From Rhodobacter sp. (GTDB lineage: Bacteria > Pseudomonadota > Alphaproteobacteria > Rhodobacterales > Rhodobacteraceae): DNA of 64,000 nucleotides. Both the position numbers and the translations under genes were made by a program. Shown here one piece after another: positions 62,173 through 64,000 of the stretch (its first letter is position 1; each line of letters begins with the position of its first letter). The notes below the pieces were generated by a model. It saw only the letters and a list, made by a program, of their open reading frames with translations. It did not search any database and was not told the origin of the DNA. The stretch covers positions 1 through 64,000 of the forward strand of contig JADCDI010000031.1 of assembly GCA_020251025.1 (NCBI GenBank), written 5' to 3'.

Positions 62173-62649
62173 TCAGAAATCGTGTTTACGGATATTGCCC
62201 AGCATCTTCTGCAGCGTCGCGACGAAGGCGCGACGCTCGTCTTCGGGAATGCCCTGAAACATCCGGGCATAGGCGGCGGCCATCTGCGGCCATATCGCCC
62301 CGAAAGCGGCGCGGCCGGCTTCGGTGATGTGCACGCGGGTCGCGCGGCTGTCGCCGGCATCGGTTTCGCGCTGGATCAGACCTTCGCCCGCCAGTTGATC
62401 AAGGGCGCGCGACAGGGTGGACTGTTCCACCACGGCATAGACCGCCAGTTCCCGGATCAAGGGCGCGTCAATCACCGAAAGAACCGCCAGCGCCCGCATT
62501 TTCGGCGTGGTCAGCCCAAGCCCGGCCAGGTCCGCCCGCAGGCTGGCGTTGTAGCGGCCCATGATGCGGTTCATCAGATAGGGCGCGAAATTGCCCAGGC
62601 CGATCTCGCCCAGCCCCGGCAGGCCCGCGATGCGGCGCTGATCGGTCAT
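62173..62649 (-). CDS. MarR family transcriptional regulator of the ior locus
   Basis: A 158-residue winged-helix regulator. It has 'LAVYAVVEQSTLSRALDQLA' for the recognition helix and 'IQRETDAGDSRATRVHITEA' for the wing. It sits between the FAD oxidoreductase (ATGA overlap) and iorA (10 bp). By genomic context it would sense an aryl acid or aryl-CoA and control the ior operon. It differs from the MarR of the anthranilate cluster. Confidence 0.9.
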   Translation of the reverse strand: MTDQRRIAGLPGLGEIGLGNFAPYLMNRIMGRYNASLRADLAGLGLTTPKMRALAVLSVIDAPLIRELAVYAVVEQSTLSRALDQLAGEGLIQRETDAGDSRATRVHITEAGRAAFGAIWPQMAAAYARMFQGIPEDERRAFVATLQKMLGNIRKHDF

Positions 62650-64000
62650 GCGCCCAGCGCCTTTGCCGCCAGATAGCCCGACCCGCCGCCCAGACCCGGG
62701 CCGGGATGGGTCGACGCCCCGATATGGCGCAGCCCGCGCAGGGCGAAAGTGCCGTTCGCTGAATGGGCGAAGGGTCGCCAGACAAGGAACTGGTCGATGG
62801 AACAGGCCCCGCCATAGGGATCGCCGCCGACAAGGTTCATGTTCATCGCCGCCAGATCGGCGGGCGAAAAGGCACGCCGCGCCAGCCGGATGCGGTCAAA
62901 GCCCCGGATGTGGCGCGACAGGATGCGCTCGATCCGGTCGGCAAAGGCCTCTCGCGTGGCGTCGGTCCATTCAGGTGTCGTTTCGATCTCGGCCGCGGCA
63001 TCGCCTTTGATGATGCGCGGCGCATCGGGGATCTGCAGCCAGAGCACCGCCTTGCCGTCAGGCGCGCGGGTGGGGTCCAGCCGGTGGGGTTGGCCCACAC
63101 AGATCGTCGGCGTGACGGGCAGCAGGCCGCGTTCCGCCTCGTTGGCGGATTTCGACACGCTGTCGATCCCGTCGGCCAGGTGGATCAGCGCGACATCACC
63201 CAGACCGGGCGTCAGCCAGTCCGGGGCGCGGTCCAGCGCATAGTGCACCTGGAAGTTGCCGCGCCCGTGGCGGAAGGCGGCGGCTGCGGCACGGTCCTGG
63301 GGCAAATTCACATCGCGCAGCAACCGGTGCAGGAGTTGCCCCGGCGCGACCGAGGCAAGCACCGATTTCGCCGCAATGGTTTCACCGCCTGCAAGCACCA
63401 CGCCCGTCACGCGCCCGTCGCGCTGCGTGATCCGGTCCGCATCCGCGCGGGTGCGGATCCGGCCACCCTCAGCCTCGATCAGGCGGCGGAAGGCGGCGGC
63501 GGCCTGCCCTGCCCCGCCCTTGACCACGGGTGCGCCCGCAGCCTCCAGCGCAAAGGCGATGACCCGGCCCATCTTGCCGGAAAAGGCGCTTTCCGGGGTC
63601 AGCCCGGCATGCAGGACCCACGGCGCCCACAGCGCCTGTACCAAAGGACTGTCATAGGTTTCCAGCCAGCCGCGCGCCGGGGCCAGGGCGGCCCCGAACC
63701 ACGCAAGCAGCCCGCGCGCCCCGCGTCGGCGCATCTGGCCCAAAAGCAGCCGCGCCGTCGCCCAGGACCAAAGCGACCCGCCCAGCAGCGCGAACAGAAA
63801 GGGCGCTTCGGCCCCGATCGCGCCGACATCGGCGGCGTGCCTGTCGCCATCGCCCGCAGCCAGCGCGTTCAGCGCCGCCACGTTGCGCGCCCGGTCGGTT
63901 GTCAGCACAAGGGCCGAGCCATCCGGGCGCAGCACGGCAGTCGGCTGTGCCGTATGGCAGAATTCCAGCCCGTGACGGGCCAGGTCTTCGGCCAGCGCCG
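62646..64000 (-). CDS. CrtI-like NAD(P)/FAD-dependent oxidoreductase (partial, cut by window end)
   Basis: At least 451 residues of a flavoprotein of the phytoene-desaturase-like group (COG1233). The N-terminal FAD motif lies outside the window: the frame remains open to base 64000 with sensible residues ('LAEDLARHGLEF'). Visible parts include 'GMxxPTxLxxxxx'-type mid-regions such as 'VVKGGAGQAAAAFRRLIEAE' and the C-terminal FAD contact 'ASTHPGPGLGGGSGYLAAKA'. Members dehydrogenate or isomerise polyenes and other substrates, and many are uncharacterised. Association with iorAB and a MarR regulator suggests a role in aryl-acid metabolism, not carotenoids. Stop overlaps the MarR start. Confidence 0.85.
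   Translation of the reverse strand, partial: ALAEDLARHGLEFCHTAQPTAVLRPDGSALVLTTDRARNVAALNALAAGDGDRHAADVGAIGAEAPFLFALLGGSLWSWATARLLLGQMRRRGARGLLAWFGAALAPARGWLETYDSPLVQALWAPWVLHAGLTPESAFSGKMGRVIAFALEAAGAPVVKGGAGQAAAAFRRLIEAEGGRIRTRADADRITQRDGRVTGVVLAGGETIAAKSVLASVAPGQLLHRLLRDVNLPQDRAAAAAFRHGRGNFQVHYALDRAPDWLTPGLGDVALIHLADGIDSVSKSANEAERGLLPVTPTICVGQPHRLDPTRAPDGKAVLWLQIPDAPRIIKGDAAAEIETTPEWTDATREAFADRIERILSRHIRGFDRIRLARRAFSPADLAAMNMNLVGGDPYGGACSIDQFLVWRPFAHSANGTFALRGLRHIGASTHPGPGLGGGSGYLAAKALGA

Noticed and set aside
1-64000. tRNA, rRNA, CRISPR array or intact transposase
   Set aside because: None seen on either strand. No regularly spaced repeats of 25-40 bp and no transposase motifs were found by reading.

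Overview
The window reads as a chromosomal stretch of a high-GC alphaproteobacterium, most likely of the Rhodobacterales (Paracoccus/Rhodobacter relatives). The support is the strong G/C preference at third codon positions, dense operons joined by ATGA or TGATG overlaps, an intergenic 'aaatatcccggggg' plus G6/C6 hairpin of a kind I associate with that group, and the gene content (substrate-binding-protein importers, many SDRs, CoA-dependent aromatic catabolism). The genus is inferred. I saw no rRNA, tRNA, CRISPR array, phage or intact insertion sequence.

Layout. 0.3-10.3 kb: a leftward VOC/aldo-keto reductase/D-amino-acid-oxidase-like/ArgE-like operon stands divergent to a complete five-gene Dpp/Opp-type importer, plausibly for uptake and breakdown of an N-substituted amino acid or peptide. 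10.3-15.2 kb: a DUF3422 membrane protein, a small exported protein and the proton-pumping transhydrogenase pntAB, followed by a frameshifted isoprenylcysteine-methyltransferase-like relic. 15.9-18.1 kb: kynU and kynA (tryptophan to anthranilate, without kynB). 18.2-25.5 kb: an L,D-transpeptidase lipoprotein, a class I amidotransferase hydrolase, Pta, an MgtA-type P-type ATPase and a beta-CASP metallo-beta-lactamase protein.

26.4-37.5 kb is the most novel-looking region. An amino-acid-type ABC importer lies beside two KstD-like flavoprotein dehydrogenases, two small EthD-like proteins and three SDRs. They are arranged on both sides of a GntR/FCD regulator with a well-formed sigma70 promoter and paired AT-rich repeats in the shared control region. 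The FAD and EthD genes are paralogous pairs, one of each per arm. I read it as an inducible route for importing and oxidising a cyclic alcohol/ketone carboxylate or amine of unknown identity.

37.5-44.1 kb: an aminotransferase pseudogene, a second copy of an intergenic repeat also found at the window's left edge, and a yhiI-rbbA-yhhJ-type export system that may be an acquired module. 44.1-46.8 kb: mprF.

46.9-58.4 kb: an aerobic anthranilate catabolic cluster of the 2-aminobenzoyl-CoA type: ligase, Rid protein, 4HBT thioesterase, acyl-CoA dehydrogenase, enoyl-CoA hydratase, MarR regulator, SDR and the fused monooxygenase/OYE reductase. Divergent to these are a 3-hydroxyacyl-CoA dehydrogenase, a 3-oxoadipyl-CoA-type thiolase and a kynureninase-like PLP enzyme. 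The divergent promoter holds a perfect 16-bp palindrome with a near copy beside it, a good MarR operator candidate. With kynA/kynU this gives a possible route from tryptophan via anthranilate to acetyl-CoA and succinyl-CoA. 58.5-64 kb: indolepyruvate oxidoreductase iorAB with a MarR regulator and a CrtI-like FAD oxidoreductase cut by the window end, a possible second branch for aromatic amino acids.
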